Source: Pieris napi
Lineage: Eukaryota; Arthropoda; Insecta; Lepidoptera; Pieridae
Assembly: GCF_905475465.1 (NCBI RefSeq)
Contig: NC_062238.1
Span: forward strand, 8,660,501 to 8,724,500
Direction: 5' to 3'
Length of the DNA stretch: 64,000 bases
In this document: positions 11,091 through 24,192 of the stretch, one piece after another
How positions within the stretch are numbered: the stretch's first letter is position 1
How the letters are laid out: every line of letters starts with the position of its first letter
Made by a program: the position numbers and the translations under genes
Notes under the pieces: model-generated
What the model was told of the DNA's origin: nothing
What the model saw: the letters and a program-made list of their open reading frames with translations, nothing else
Database searches by the model: none

Positions 11091-14000
11091 CAACGTGTAG
11101 ACTTTTATTAATGTTATTAATTTCGGATACAGTGATGTGTGATATTCAAGAGTTCTTAGCAAATTTACCATCAGATATAGGGGTAAGGTAGTCGGTACAT
11201 TAAATATAACGTTAGATGTTGGCTGTTTGAATTATATGAAAAATATCATTATCACGTTCAAACTATGATTTTATAATTATCATACACACATACAAATACA
11301 GGGGTCTAGGCTCTGAATATGATTTTGTCCCATTCGGTGTCGAGACCCTTGGTCCGTGAGGTCCTAGCGCTATAAGGCTTTTTAAGGAAATAGTAAAAAG
11401 GTTGGTCGATATCACAAGTGACCGAAGAGCTGGCAGCTACCTCGGACAAAGATTTAGTCTAGCAATTCAATGAACTGCCAGTATCTTCGGAACCTTGCCT
11501 AAAGGGACCCCTTAATGATATATTTTACTTTACTATTTACTATTATTGTTCGATATTAAAATCTTGTAGCAAGGATTGGATTGTATGCATTAATTTGCTT
11601 CGTTAATTATATTATTAAAACATTTTCATTAAAAAAATCTTGACTTGAAGGGTCAAATAAGTTCATTTAAATTATAATTTACATGTTTTACAGAATGCTG
11701 TAAGCAATGCATGGAATAATATGATAAAAGCAATCAAACGACCAGTGAGAATACGAAGATTGGGACGAACTGGTAAGTTGTCGGAGAACATGATTTTCAT
11801 GATACTTAATTCATTCACACACACATCAAAACAATGTTATACACAACGATAGGTCGTGCGTTCTAATCACGGCTAAGCACAAACGGACTTTTTGAAGAAA
11901 GGCTGAACAACTACGTGCCTATTAAGAGAACAGTGATTACGAAAGAGTTACAAAAATCTGAGGCTAAAGGGCGGTAGCGCCCTGTTTTTTTAAATCTATA
12001 CTAATATTATAATGAGGAAAGGTTTGATTTTTTGTTTGTTTGAAATGAATAGGTTCCGAAACTACTGGACCGATTTCAAAAATTCTTTCACCGAGTGACA
12101 TAGGCAGAGGCATATGTTTCATTTAAAAAAAAATTAGGGATGCTTTCTAAAACTTGAATAATCTAACCCAAGGTGTGAAAAAATAAACAAAAAACTTCCT
12201 TCAATCACACAAAATGATACATTAAAATTTTTCAGGACACATCACTATCTTTAAAAAATGTCCCAACAGCATGTCTCTATCTTATATAGTTACGTCACAA
12301 TAAGCGTCCTTTTATTAAAATACCATCGCTAGAAAAGGCTCTTTATTCGTACCTAGGTATTGATCCTTTTCAAAATAATTACCAACGTTGTACATAAGCT
12401 ACAAATTAATGGCATAACCACCAAAAACGTATGGTGGATTGGTGTTCTCCTGCCTTTTCTCTTGAATAGTTTACTACTATGTAATATAACAAAAATCTTA
12501 GCCACAGCAACGCTTGGCCGAGTCTACTAGTATAATATACAATTTGGATTTTTGAAGGTTTAAAATCACCCGTAAGAAATTGACAAATTTCTTAAATATC
12601 AAAACCTTTAATATTGACCTCCGATAATCTTTACCAATTTGTAAAAAGGGAAAATCTTTTAACAATCTAAAAATGTAACTGTTTCGTGACTCTAGAGTAT
12701 TATTATAATATATTGGCTAATTAATTATATAGCTTGCCATTTTAGAACCTCAGTGGCCCATTTAAGGTTGTAGAATTTTAATTAAACCTTTTGTTTATTT
12801 TGTATCATATGAGGTGGAAACCGTGAAAGGGTATAACAAATATTTTTATGAGAAGGGTTTGTTATGTATTTAATTAACAGAAAGGCTGGCATTTTAAGAT
12901 TGAACAATGAACATGTATAGAACCCAAAAATGTACAATTATACAAAATCGGGTTGGCCGAAAGTTATTACACGCTTTATATTAGCTTCACCTGTATGTAT
13001 GTATGTAACCGACTCCTTCGGACTCGATTTTGACCCACTTTTAACAGACAGATTTAAACTTTGTGCACCTGTCAAAGATCGATGTCAATGCAATAATCCG
13101 AAAAAAAAATGAAAAAAATTAAAAAAAATGAACTAAAAAATAAATAATAGTTAAAAAAAACTAGAACACACGCTTTTAAAGCACATCAAACTAAAAAGTA
13201 AAAAGAATTCCTAATTTAGGCTGAAAATGGCGTTCTGTGCCATATTTTTCGTCTATCGAGCAACCCACGCTTTTTCACAATAATACCAGTATTTTTTGTT
13301 CATTACCATTTTCTGCCTAAATTAGGAATTATTTTTCACTTTTTAGTTTGATGTGCTTTAAAAGCGTGTGTTCTAGTTTTTTTTAACTATTATTTTTTTA
13401 AATTTTTGTTTTTAGAATTACAGTTATGAGTTGTTCTGTTTCCGTTAAAATTTAATTAACTACATGTACCTGTCAAATAAAAAGTAATGTAAGTAATAAC
13501 AAGTACATGAAGTACCTTTTAGAAATTCGTGGGATCTAAAAATCTGCTAATTCGACGTAACTTGAACTGTTTCCTAAGTTTGAATTCCGAAATCATAAAT
13601 AGATCATCATCTCAAATATTTATAGATAGATCAATAGATTTTTAAAATTAACAATCTATTTTGCTTAAAATTTTAGTAAAAAGGTGTTTTAGTAAAGCTA
13701 ACTAAATGAATTTAAACTAAAATGGCATTCTCTGAACTATATCGGTGAATCAGTCCTTATCTAATCGAGTTATTATTTTTTTAAATATTAATTAATGATT
13801 AACGATAATTTAACTTCTTTGCGTATGGTGGTTGGCAGCTGCCCTGCGATTCTGTAACTCGCTTCACACACCCTCAGCGCTGATTTTTGCTGTCAAATCG
13901 TTCGTTTCGGTGTCATGTTACAATTTGGTATTCTGATAAACAATAACCGCGACAAAAGCGCCGCTCAAATGAGATTGTTCACATTTGGAACTAAAATTTG

Positions 14001-17000
14001 GCACTGCTACACTTACGCTCCAAAATTGTTGGTATTTGGTATTCTGATACATACCATTTGACATCTCATCTCACTTAAATGTACATTTTGTACGTCAAAT
14101 TAAAAGTTGCTCTTCCCTCGCTGAAATCGTTATTTACCAGTGAGTTAGCCATTTTTAGCGAAGTTAAAACTTGTTTTATGTGAAAATATTCTAACATAGG
14201 ACAATCTATATGTATCTTGGGGTAAGTTTATAAAATAATATTTATCAATACAGCATTATTTTACGAAAAAAATTATATATATAAACATTAATTGAACATT
14301 GTTATTGTTACAGAAGGTCCGTTTCCACTTTTAAAGTTTAAACCTCTATTTCAAGAAATAAATGATGTAAACCATTAAAAAATACTTAATATAATATCTA
14401 TAGATGGCGAAGAAAATGTAGACACGAAACGACCAATTGGTTTCTCGGCGTTGGTTACTATCGCTTTTTTCCAATACTCAAGAAATTATATGGTATTGAC
14501 GAAACCTAGAACATATGCTGCTGAGATGAACGAAGAGTCTAGTAAATAGATGATCTAAGGTAAACATTTTGATTATTTTAGCATTAAAAATATCATTTTG
14601 ATCCTAGAACCAATTTTTCGATGCAGTCTTGATCATGTCTTGTCTCCAGCAGAGATAAGTCGAACAGAAAACGATAAATAAGTTAAGATAGGTAAATTTT
14701 GTTATACCTATATTTGTATTTTTCTACTATACTAAAATTATAAATCTAATAATTTCAGAGATCCCCAAATGTTCAAAATTTCTGATAGAAAAATACATTC
14801 TGCCTTTGAAGAAGAAGAATATTACATTTATATCATACGACAAGGCCCCTGGATATAAAAAGACACAATAGTGCAGACATTTTCAAATTATTGAATTTCG
14901 ACTACTTATCCTTCAATTTATAATAAATGATAACACAGTACAATTTCAGTTCCTATAATTTTATAAAATATATTGATATAACATTAAGGTTTTGGATAAA
15001 AACATTATTCTGCTTTACACAAGTATGAAATACCATCATTACATACATGATGGTTTAAGTACTTATTAAGCTTTTTTAAATTTATCGTTCATAACTATTA
15101 CTTTTTACAAACTAATTAGAAAATATATTAAAATAAATATATTTATCTACAAAATAAAGTAGATGTTATTGATTAGCTCTATGTGAGGCTGGGTTTTAAT
15201 TAGATTTTATTATACTTAAGTTTTTGTTTTACTGAAAGTTATTTTGTAGTGTGTTAAAAGTTTACTATAATCATTAAATTAAATGTGTAAGTTATTATAT
15301 TGTTCTTTTATTCACCTATAAAGTAACATGGCTTATATATTTTTCATTTCGGCTTAGCTATGTATTTAACTCGGTTACTACGTTTTCTATAGGCAGTCAT
15401 TAAATAAGTGGTAGATTTAATTAATCATTTTATTAATATAATATTATTAGATACAAAAAAAATTATTATGAAGTACACAATTATCTTAAACACGGTAAGT
15501 AATACAATTTTTCATATAAAAATCATAGTTGTCCAAACTGCATTCAAAATGGATTAGTGGTCTCGGTTTAATATCTCTTCTTAACATTTCAATAATTGGT
15601 CATTTTCTTCCTCATTCTTGACAACTACCGCTGATGGCTGTAATACAATAGTTATGTGTTAAAATTGTAAATAGGAAGATGTGGTAGGTCACTGTACTGA
15701 CACAATAATATTGCATAACAATTTAATTATTGTAAAGTTAAGGAAAATAATAAAAAAACGTGCATAAAACACACAAAAACTTTATGGGATATCTTTGTAT
15801 TTCTAAGTAAAGTATCTTAAAAACATGTTTGATAATATTATAACTAAGCCAAATATTATTTAAAGTTTTATGGTAACAAAGCTTAGTAATTTCGCACACA
15901 GTTATTGATTCAGTACTATGAATAAAAAAAAATCTTGAGCAAATCTAAGTATGTACTTTAAATACAATTATTTATTAATGAAACAAATCCAAGACCCATA
16001 AAGCGTATGTTTAGTGCTAAAGTGTAGTGCTGACTACAATATAATAACAACTAAAATATATTAACTATCTTTTGATGGCTTCTATGTTTATTAAATAAGT
16101 TATGGCAATGTCATTTCCAACATTTAAAATTAACGTTGATCACTTGAAATGGTATGAATTTGAGCAATTGAAAGCTTATATATTTGATCCAACATACCTA
16201 ACATGATTATTTATACTTGTGTTCTGAAATCTGAACAATTAAATTAAATTCAACTTGATCAATTAAAATTAATACTTCTTATATTTCATGAATGGAATTT
16301 GAAGTTAGAAAACCTAAAAATATTTTTTATATTTGACATTTTTAACTAACAATTTAATTATTCTTTACAATGTCGCTTCGATTTAACCTATTACATTTGA
16401 CTTCAAATTTGCCATCAAACAAACAAACTTTGTTAACTATTTTTCTAGACACTGCTTATTCCTATTTATTTACTATGATAGTTCTTATATTTCTAAAATA
16501 GTTTTAATAGAATTCAGTTTTTAAGAGTGTTAGTAAAAACATAGGTAATATTGTTGTTGTGTGTTTGACCTCTGAATCACTTAAAAAGGTTGCAATAGTA
16601 GTTTCGTGGCATCTAAAAAGTACCAACACTTGCACTTACACTTAAATGAATAAATATATAAACACAAATTTTTCTTCTTTATAGATAGGTACCCTTTTAT
16701 TTTATAATTACTCAACAAAATATTGAAAACATTTGCATTTACCTTTAGTAATATTTTGAAAATTTAAGATACCTATCCATCCTGTTTAGTTTGAATCCTT
16801 AGACCATTTGCTGAGAGAATCACTTTTAGCGTGACATAATAATCTTTTTGTTAAGATAATATTCTTAAATTTTGTACTATATATCCAGATGTTAGGTATC
16901 CCTTGTTTCGTGCTGAAACATAATTAATATTTTTAAGTTTCTGTCGCTCATATACACCACGGCTGGTCAGTTGTCGGCTAAATACGAAATATAAACACTT

Positions 17001-19876
17001 AATGCTATAAACAAAATACGTAACTTAAGATGTACTAATAAATAAACTTACCTTTAAGCGGCCCTTCTTGCTAATTATTTTCCATCAGATAAGTCATTTT
17101 TGAGATATTTTCACAGTTTATCTTTTTTTTTATATTATTACTTTTATTTCAAACGTCGACCATTTTGTTCTCTATTTTGTTTTATTAAAAATATTTTGTT
17201 TATGTATGATGAAAATTTTGACAATTAACTCTTTTTATAAAATAAAATGAGTCAATTGTCACGATATTAATAGACAACAACTCACTAGGTTACCTCCCTC
17301 CACTTATCAAAACGTAATGTAAAATTTCTTAACAGAATACCATGAGATTCCAAAAATTACATCAGTGACGAAGGGAGCGCTGTTACTGCGTAGTGGACTC
17401 ACGCATTAACAGTGAGTTACAGAATCGCAGGGCTGGTATTAAAATTTTATCAGTGAAATACCCCTTCGCCCGGTAACAAACAATAATTATATACAGAAAC
17501 TAGCCGTTTCGCGCCCGCTTTGCTGGACTGCTGGAATTAAAATAAATTTTATGTTTCATTATTTTATTTTTTTTTCATATTTTTATTATTCTTCTTTTTA
17601 ACTTCCCGCTAAGAAAATTGAAATATTTCGAAAATCGAGTTTTTAACAGATGTTGACGTTTTGCGGTTCTAGGAAGCCTCTTTTGTTTTTATTAGCGGGA
17701 AAAATTTTCATAAAAGTAAAACAGAAATAAAAAAATGAAGGAACGTTGGAATTAAAATAAATAGCCATAAACCATCTAGGAAAAATTTCGCATCGAATGG
17801 TGGTAGTTTCATGTCGATACGATCAGTGGTTTAAGCGTAAAAGAGCCTCAAACGAACACCATTTTCTTTTTATATATATAGAAATCTGTGGCACTGCAAC
17901 CTTTTAAGGTCTGGGACTCATATTTCTGTATCTGTTTCGTAACCGTTTATTTTTTCTGAATGGCACAAAGGTGATCAGCCTTCTGCCTGACATCCGCCGT
18001 CGACTATTTCGATTAAAAGCATGCCGTTTCTGAACGTTGTTTTTTTAATACGGTGAGCGAGTGTATATGCGCACATAGACAGTCCATTGGTCCATTGGTG
18101 CAGAACCAGGAGTCAAACCTACGACCTCAGGAATGAGAGTCGCACGCTGAAGGCACTAGGCCCTGATCATACAAACAATAATCATAGAGCAACAAATTAT
18201 CTGTAGTATCCACGTTTAACACATAAAACAAAATACTACGAGTATATTAGTATAATTGCACCATTAAAAAATAAATAGGCTGCTTCATATCTACCCGCTC
18301 ACCGTCAACAATGTAAAGATACGACTAAAGGACTGGCTCCTGAGCATACCTTGCGCAGTGTTAAGCTTAGGTTTCCTAGAAAAGCGGTGCCGTTAACTAA
18401 CATCCGTCATTTTACGGTTGTTAATAACGGCCGTCTTTATCTTTTAATATAATGAAAAAAACAATCATTTTCGCTCGTCCAAGTCACGTTTCCACTCATT
18501 GTTTTAATTAAATATGGGCACCGCTACACGCGGAAACGTTGAGCTAATGTTTATCACCGCTATGACGACCGTCGTGCAAATTATAGCACCGCTATTTGAC
18601 GTTACGGTGACACTCAACGTTCTCTAGGAAACCTACTCCGATGTTATTTATAGACAACGTATGGGTCACCCAACGCTACATTACGGCCGTTAGATAACGG
18701 CACCGCTTTTCTAGAAAAACTAAGATTTAGAGATGCTTTTGAGACCTAGTATGTAGTTATACACTTTTTTCATTCACTCACTGACTCACTAACCCACTTA
18801 CACATTTGCACCTACTCACTCACTCATGTACTCAGGCGTGTTGATAACAGTTGAAAAGTAAATAAAATAATTGGGATATATTTTAAGGATTCTATACTTA
18901 AGTTTGTTATGAAAGAGCTGGGACCCCTGACACAGGTATTGCTTACTTAAAAGGGTTCCCAAATCTTACACATTGTAATTCATATGTACTTAAAATGAAT
19001 AAACAGATTTTTTTTATTTCCCATCGTAAATACAATTTGACCGACACAGACAAAGAGTACTTTAGTTAAAAGAGCCCATTTAGACGGATTTATTGTTGAT
19101 TAGTCTTCTATGCTTGAAGCAATATTTTCTCCATAAGTAAAATTCCTCCAGGATAAAGAATTAAGTGCACATTAATTAAATTATTTTACAGGAAAAACCA
19201 AAACGAGTGCTATTCCAGTAACAAAGCCTATGGTTACATTACTTCAAGAACAAGTGACTTCTACCAATGTACCACTGAGTACAGTTAAACCAGCTAAGCT
19301 GGTTATTCCAATTCTGGCCACACCACATTGGAAATCAATGGTGGATTGGAGAAGACAACGTCTTGCATCAAATTGGATAACTAGTAAGGACATTTCTGCA
19401 AAAAAAATATTTTATTTATTATCTAAGTTGCCAGAAATGAAAACTTATATATTTTCTTGCTACTTCTCTCTTTCTCTGGCAGCTGCAATTAGGACTACAA
19501 GGCAATGTCTTATGCCTAAACTATTTTAAATATGGGTTCAAGTATTACGTAAGCAGATTTACTGCAATTTATTCCCCCCCCCCCCCCCCCCTTCTCTTGT
19601 CAGCAAAAGCAAGCATAGCTCTCGAAAAGACTAGTAAATAAACGTATTAATTTTTTGTGGGAATCCTTGAAAATGCATTTCCTTTTCATGCGAAGCCTTA
19701 TAATGTTGCCAAATTGTTGGAATAAATATAGATATAGTTTACAAACTTTTTAATAAGCCCCTGAATTATTTGCAGGCAAAGCTACTTATCACTACGTACA
19801 TGAACGTACACCAGATTCGAGTATAGCATCTGATGAGGAGGAACTCACGCATTTTGGAAATTTGTTCTTTATATAA
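11072..19876 (+). CDS. Gene B: four-exon small secreted protein, family unknown
   Basis: Proposed exons are 11072-11182, 11694-11772, 19192-19383 and 19776-19876 (stop TAA 19874-19876). The donors read GTAAGG, GTAAGT and GTAAGG. The acceptors are TTTTACAG, TTTTACAG and TTTGCAG. Phases are 0, 1, 1 and the frame stays open through all joins. The product is about 160 aa: MGSHCVTTCRLLLMLLIS gives a signal-peptide-like start with likely cleavage near TVMC-DIQEF. Then follow a basic segment (IKAIKRPVRIRRLGRTGK), a Thr/Pro/Val-rich stretch, a Trp/Arg segment (HWKSMVDWRRQRLASNW) and an acidic tail (DSSIASDEEEL). In-frame ATGs at 11033, 11111 and 11135 are alternatives; 11072 was chosen because it supplies the hydrophobic core. 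Intron 3 is 7.4 kb and packed with MITEs, Helitrons and SINEs. AATAAA near 19998 may be the poly(A) signal. I know no family for it; a secretory or gland product is a guess. Confidence 0.65.
11300..11525 (+). pseudogene. 3' fragment of the REL-type retrotransposon, in intron 1 of gene B
   Basis: It matches the last 75 or so codons and the stop region of the 954-codon element at 53919-56783 (GGGTCTAGGCTCTGAATATG, then TTCGGAACCTTGCCTAAAGG). It carries stops and is 5'-truncated, as is usual for retrotransposed copies. Confidence 0.85.
11996..12528 (+). mobile_element. Non-autonomous Helitron
   Basis: Starts TCTATACTAATATTATAATG and ends GCTTGGCCGAGTCTACTAGT. The 3' end is nearly the same as that of the copy ending near 50698 (CAACGCTTGGCCCGTCTGCT). 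No coding capacity. Confidence 0.7.
13136..13400. mobile_element. Fold-back MITE with about 95-bp arms
   Basis: 13136-13232 and 13307-13400 are near-perfect inverted repeats sharing CACACGCTTTTAAAGCACAT and CCTAATTTAGGC. The spacer of about 75 bp has no coding potential. The preceding 12930-13120 may belong to the same larger element. Confidence 0.85.
13841..17433. mobile_element. 3.6-kb interval bounded by fold-back family termini
   Basis: 13841 opens with GCCCTGCGATTCTGTAACTC and 17433 closes with its reverse complement. Both are the termini of the short palindromic element at 51117-51359. A second inner match (GGTATTCTG near 13930, AGAATACC near 17335) is also inverted. The interior is AT-rich with only short frames, so no intact transposase is visible. 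It may be a longer relative of the fold-back element or two independent arms. Confidence 0.45.
17500..17882 (-). mobile_element. Non-autonomous Helitron
   Basis: Minus strand starts TCTATATATATAAAAAGAAA and ends with AAAGCGGGCGCGAAACGGCT followed by AGT, giving the TC...CTAG structure. Confidence 0.6.
17886..18172 (-). repeat. tRNA-derived SINE, reverse orientation
   Basis: The reverse complement shows the SINE head (GTGCGACTCTCATTCCTGAG), a degenerate box B and the CACCAATGGACC body motif, then a tail resembling 44945-45255. Confidence 0.75.
18366..18724. mobile_element. MITE with about 36-bp TIRs
   Basis: Both ends share CTAGAAAAGCGGTGCCGTTA in inverted orientation (18373-18392 and near 18697-18716), with outer CTTAG/CTAAG. 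359 bp, no coding. The interior has several ACGG/CCGT-rich short inverted motifs. Confidence 0.75.
19574..19591 (+). repeat. Run of 18 C residues in intron 3 of the coding end of gene B
   Basis: An uninterrupted homopolymer C tract between exons 3 and 4 of gene B, unusual in such AT-rich DNA. Confidence 0.95.
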
Positions 19877-20317
19877 CGCATTATTATTTCTAGGATTATG
19901 ATAATTATTTCTATTAAAATTTTAGGATAACGCATGTCCAATATTGTTATTATAATGTACTTATATTAACAAAAGTAATTAAATATAAACAGTCAAAAAT
20001 AAATGAATTCAGTATGAAACAATTTCTCAAACTACTATTTTATCGTTTATCCTTGATATATGATGACATAGGTTAAATATTAAATAACTAAAAAGGCACT
20101 GAAGAAAAATTTTGAATGTTTCTTTTACGTAGAATATTTTAAACTATTCACGTTGAATCAGCCTTTGAACTTGAAATAAATATAAAAAGAAAATAAAACG
20201 AATTTCTTGCGGTTCAACAGCCTCTTTTATTTTACCCACGAAGTAAATAAAATAAATTTTCAATTTATATTATGATGGATTTCTTCATGAATAACATTAA
20301 TTCTATAAGCTTAATAG

Positions 20318-20582
20318 TTTTTTTTTTTTTTTTTTTATAAAGACAATTCACACCAATTGACCTAGTACCATGCTAAGCTGGTGAAGCTTGTGTTATGGGT
20401 ACTAGGCAACGGATATACATACATATTATAGATAGATAGACATATAAATACATATTTAAACACCCAAGACCTAAGCACAACACCAAATGCTCATCACATC
20501 GATGTTCGTCTCAGCTGGGGATCGAACCCGGGACCCATGGATTCGCAGTCAGGGGTACTAACCACTAGACCAATGAGTATAA
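20318..20582 (-). repeat. tRNA-derived SINE (second family), reverse orientation
   Basis: The reverse complement starts ATTGGTCTAGTGGTTAGTAC (box A) and has CCGGGTTCGATCCCCAGCTG (box B), then a body ending in a poly-A tract (the T run at 20320-20337). The head also occurs at 38722-38800. No tRNA acceptor stem can be paired, so it is not a tRNA gene. Confidence 0.85.
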
Positions 20583-20589
20583 TCTTTTA

Positions 20590-23500
20590 GCTATAATCTA
20601 CATTAATGGAAAGAAAAAGTTTATGATTTTGTATTGATTCACTAGAACTACTGGAGTGATTTTGGAAATTGTTTTACTAATAAAAATCTTAATTATTTCT
20701 TACTGAATGATTCCGTACTGAAGTATCATTTAAAATGGTTAAGTTTACTGTTTCCAAGTGAACGAAGTGCGCATCACTTTAATTTAGTGATTACTGATCT
20801 AGTTTGCAACTACCAAAAGGAATAAAGATATCCTGACTTTAATATTTCGACATCAGCGCGGCGCAGCTTTTATAAAAACCTACATTTATTTAGGGTGCAA
20901 AAACTCAATGTAATTGAAAAAAAAAACGTAAGCTAAAACTTGGCGATGAAAAAGATTGGTGAACATTTCATTGCCAGTTATTTTCGTACAGAAGCCCTTG
21001 ATTTGAGAACAACGCTAAATTTAAATTTAGAATCATTTTCTACGTTCACTTATGTACCTCCATCGTGTTAAGTACATAAATAAATAAATGAGAAAAATCA
21101 ATATATAATATGTAATACCAGCTATTAATTACCTCTTGATGTATGTTTGAATATTTTTTATTTGTGGTTCAATATTTGACTGCATTAGCGCCCTCTGTTA
21201 TGTTTTATTTGTATCAAATTAACGCATTGATTCCGGTAGATCTCCTCTAAAGGAAAAAACCATCAGTGCACAGCTACGAATATTTAGAAGCTGTATAAAT
21301 TTCCAGAAGTTTTAATCTGGATTAAAGGCATTTAAAGAAGCTTTAATAAAATAGAGTTTTCAAGAAATTCAAAGCTGGGAATAGGATCTTGTGTATAATG
21401 AAATAGCGAAAAGAATCCCTAGAAATACTAAAAATGCGAGGAGATGCTACGCTTTTCCACGCTGAGTTTTGTATACAAATAATAGAATTATATTTATTGT
21501 ATTTTTTTAAATCAATTATAATAAAGTTTGATATATGAATTCTTGAAAGTGATCTTTCTTTATCATAAGTTTATAATCTAGTACAAGTCATATTAAATGT
21601 GCCCGTTGTACTACATTAACGACGAAAGATTTCGATATAGGTTCGATTCCTCGCAAAACAATATAATATTATTAGCGCTAAGGGCAATCATGTACGTATT
21701 TTTGTAGTAAAACAAACATAGAAGGTATACCATATTTGTTCTTAGAAACGCCGGAATGTTTTTTATAATTGAAATAGCAATTTTAAAGTTGAAATAGTTA
21801 AACTTGTTTCAATCTGGAAGTATCTTTTATAGTAGAAGATAATAGTCATCACATAGGTAATTTGGCTTCGCGCATACTATATTCAATTTTAAAATTGAGG
21901 AAAAAAAGCGAATAACTTAATTTTATAGAGGCCACGTTTATACATTCAATCCATTTCTTGTTTATGGCTTTTATTTGTGCCAACTGGGCACAAGGTACTT
22001 CGCCATTGTCGGGTAGATGGAGAAGGCACGAAGGAGATTAATCGGTAAAAATAATAATTAAGTTAATTTTGAATCTGCATCTACAAAAAATAATTGATGA
22101 AATTCGATTGTTAGTTTTAAGACAGCACAGACAACACAAATATGAGTAATAACATTATTAAATACTATTAATGAATAATTAATATAATATATTACACTTT
22201 AATTTTATTGCTTTCTATATATTTACATAAAAATCTACAATATGGACTAAACACAAATATAACACTTAAAACGTTTTTACATAAACAATCGTTATTTTTT
22301 ATAACAAAATAAAAATGAAAGGTACACACCAACGTCTAACAATTTGATGAGGGTATGAAATTTGACAGGAGTCCACCTGTGACCCGTCACGGCACAAATA
22401 ATCACAAATTACACTGACAAATGAGACAAATTTTTATATAAATTAAATATTTGTGATAAAAATGTTATTGAATTTATTGAAAAGATTTGTTCATACTTTG
22501 ATTCATATTAAAAACATTATGTTTACAGTCCACCCAAAGCTGTAGTATGAATTTTGCTTTACTATAATTTCTTTGTTAAACTATTTGGTGAAAACATGTT
22601 TTAATTAATGTTTTATAAGATATACCCCACGTAAATAAATTATCGGGACATTAGATCAATTGTTTTTTTTTAATTTTCGCCCATGGCGCAGGCTATAGTC
22701 TTTCAACCATACCGCCTAGTCTTTCGTAGGAACATTAGATCAAATAATCTAAAAATTCCATTTCTTTTTAACTCCATACATTATTCAAATAAGTTATTCA
22801 ATCTGTGGTTCGGATATTGAGGGATTCGCCGACAGAGGGCAGCACTTCAGAGAAACGAAATTTAAGCTAACATTTATGAATGGATGAATATCAAACAGAC
22901 TTCCTAGTGAGTATTAGTTAGACTTATTGAGTATTCACTTACACACACTATAACCTTAAGGGTTTTCCCTCCAAATTTAGGGGAAATCAAGATGTCTTGG
23001 GGGGTTGTAGGAGGTACATTTCTTTAGGGGGTACTTTATACAAGCTTTTTTTTTTAAAAACGGACGTTTATTGACAATTATTTATATTTGGCTAACCCAA
23101 GTAATGAACTAAATATTTAAATTACCTCTCAAATAGAGTGTACAAATAAAACTTTAGGGGCTTTTAATCGATATTTAGGGTCATTTGAAGTTGGCTCTAG
23201 TTCTACGAGTAGTTTAAAGTAGCTAGAATATTTAAAGTTTAAAATTTTTGAAAGTAAATCTAAACTACACAATAACAAAACTAGCATCGTATATGCTAGA
23301 CATATTTACGGTGTATATTCTTTTTGCAAAAAAAATTAAAGCTATAAATAAGCTAGCTCTTTTTGTATTAACTGCATTGAAGTATCCTCATGATATTTGA
23401 TTAGCAATATGACAAGCTAAAAATACTGTAACAGGAATTATCTTTTCGACAAGATATTCCGGTATCAAATACAGCTTTGGTCAGATTTAGTGCAATGTTT

Positions 23501-23690
23501 GAACGTCGGTGTTAAACGCAATATCTACGGGTAAATGATTCAAAGGTGGAATGTTTGCCAGGTTCAATGGGACCTTATGTGCGTCATTCAACGAAATTTG
23601 GTAGAGGAACGAAGCCATATATATAACTACCAAAGCTACACATCTGCGTCTGTTTCATTAATTTTGTTATTCTATATTGGTAAGTAGAAC
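20590..23690. other. Long intergenic stretch, no gene seen
   Basis: AT-rich throughout. I found no splice-bounded open frame, RNA gene or full repeat that I could defend. Short poly-T and (AT) tracts occur. Confidence 0.4.
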
Positions 23691-24192
23691 CAGTGCCGGA
23701 TAAAGCCAGCGCGGGGCCTGTAGCAAATTCTGCCTAGGGGTTAGGCCCTTGGTTAGGCTTTAAATAGTTCTCCTGTTTCCTCGAAATCCTTATAATCGAT
23801 ATTATATTAAAATCGATTAGAAAAGTACAATCCCGGCTACTTAAACTCGCAAAATAAATGTATACCTATATAAAAATAAAAATCTGAAGGGTACAAATAA
23901 CATGCTAGTCTAAATATGTATATCGATTATAATAATTAAAATTTGAAAATAAACGTTAAAAAGATAAATACGTACTTATTTTTACGATTATAGTTGATGA
24001 AGTCGAGTTTATTTTTATGTGGAAGTGAAGCATAGACAAGCGCTTCGCGTTAAAGGTATGCAAGATATTTTACGCTACTATCTAAATTAATACTTTTTTT
24101 ATTACGGTCAGACAGGCGTTGGAGCGCGGGGCCCCTAAGTTTGCGGGGCCCGTAGCATTTGCTACTCTTGCTATGTGGCTAATCCGGCACTG
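23691..24192. mobile_element. Non-autonomous hAT element with 8-bp target duplication
   Basis: It begins CAGTGCCGGATAAAGC and ends GCTAATCCGGCACTG (inverted). It is flanked on both sides by the 8-bp AGTAGAAC (23683-23690 and 24193-24200), the target duplication length of the hAT superfamily. 502 bp with no transposase. Its right part (24007-24192) is included in the tandem array. Confidence 0.9.
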
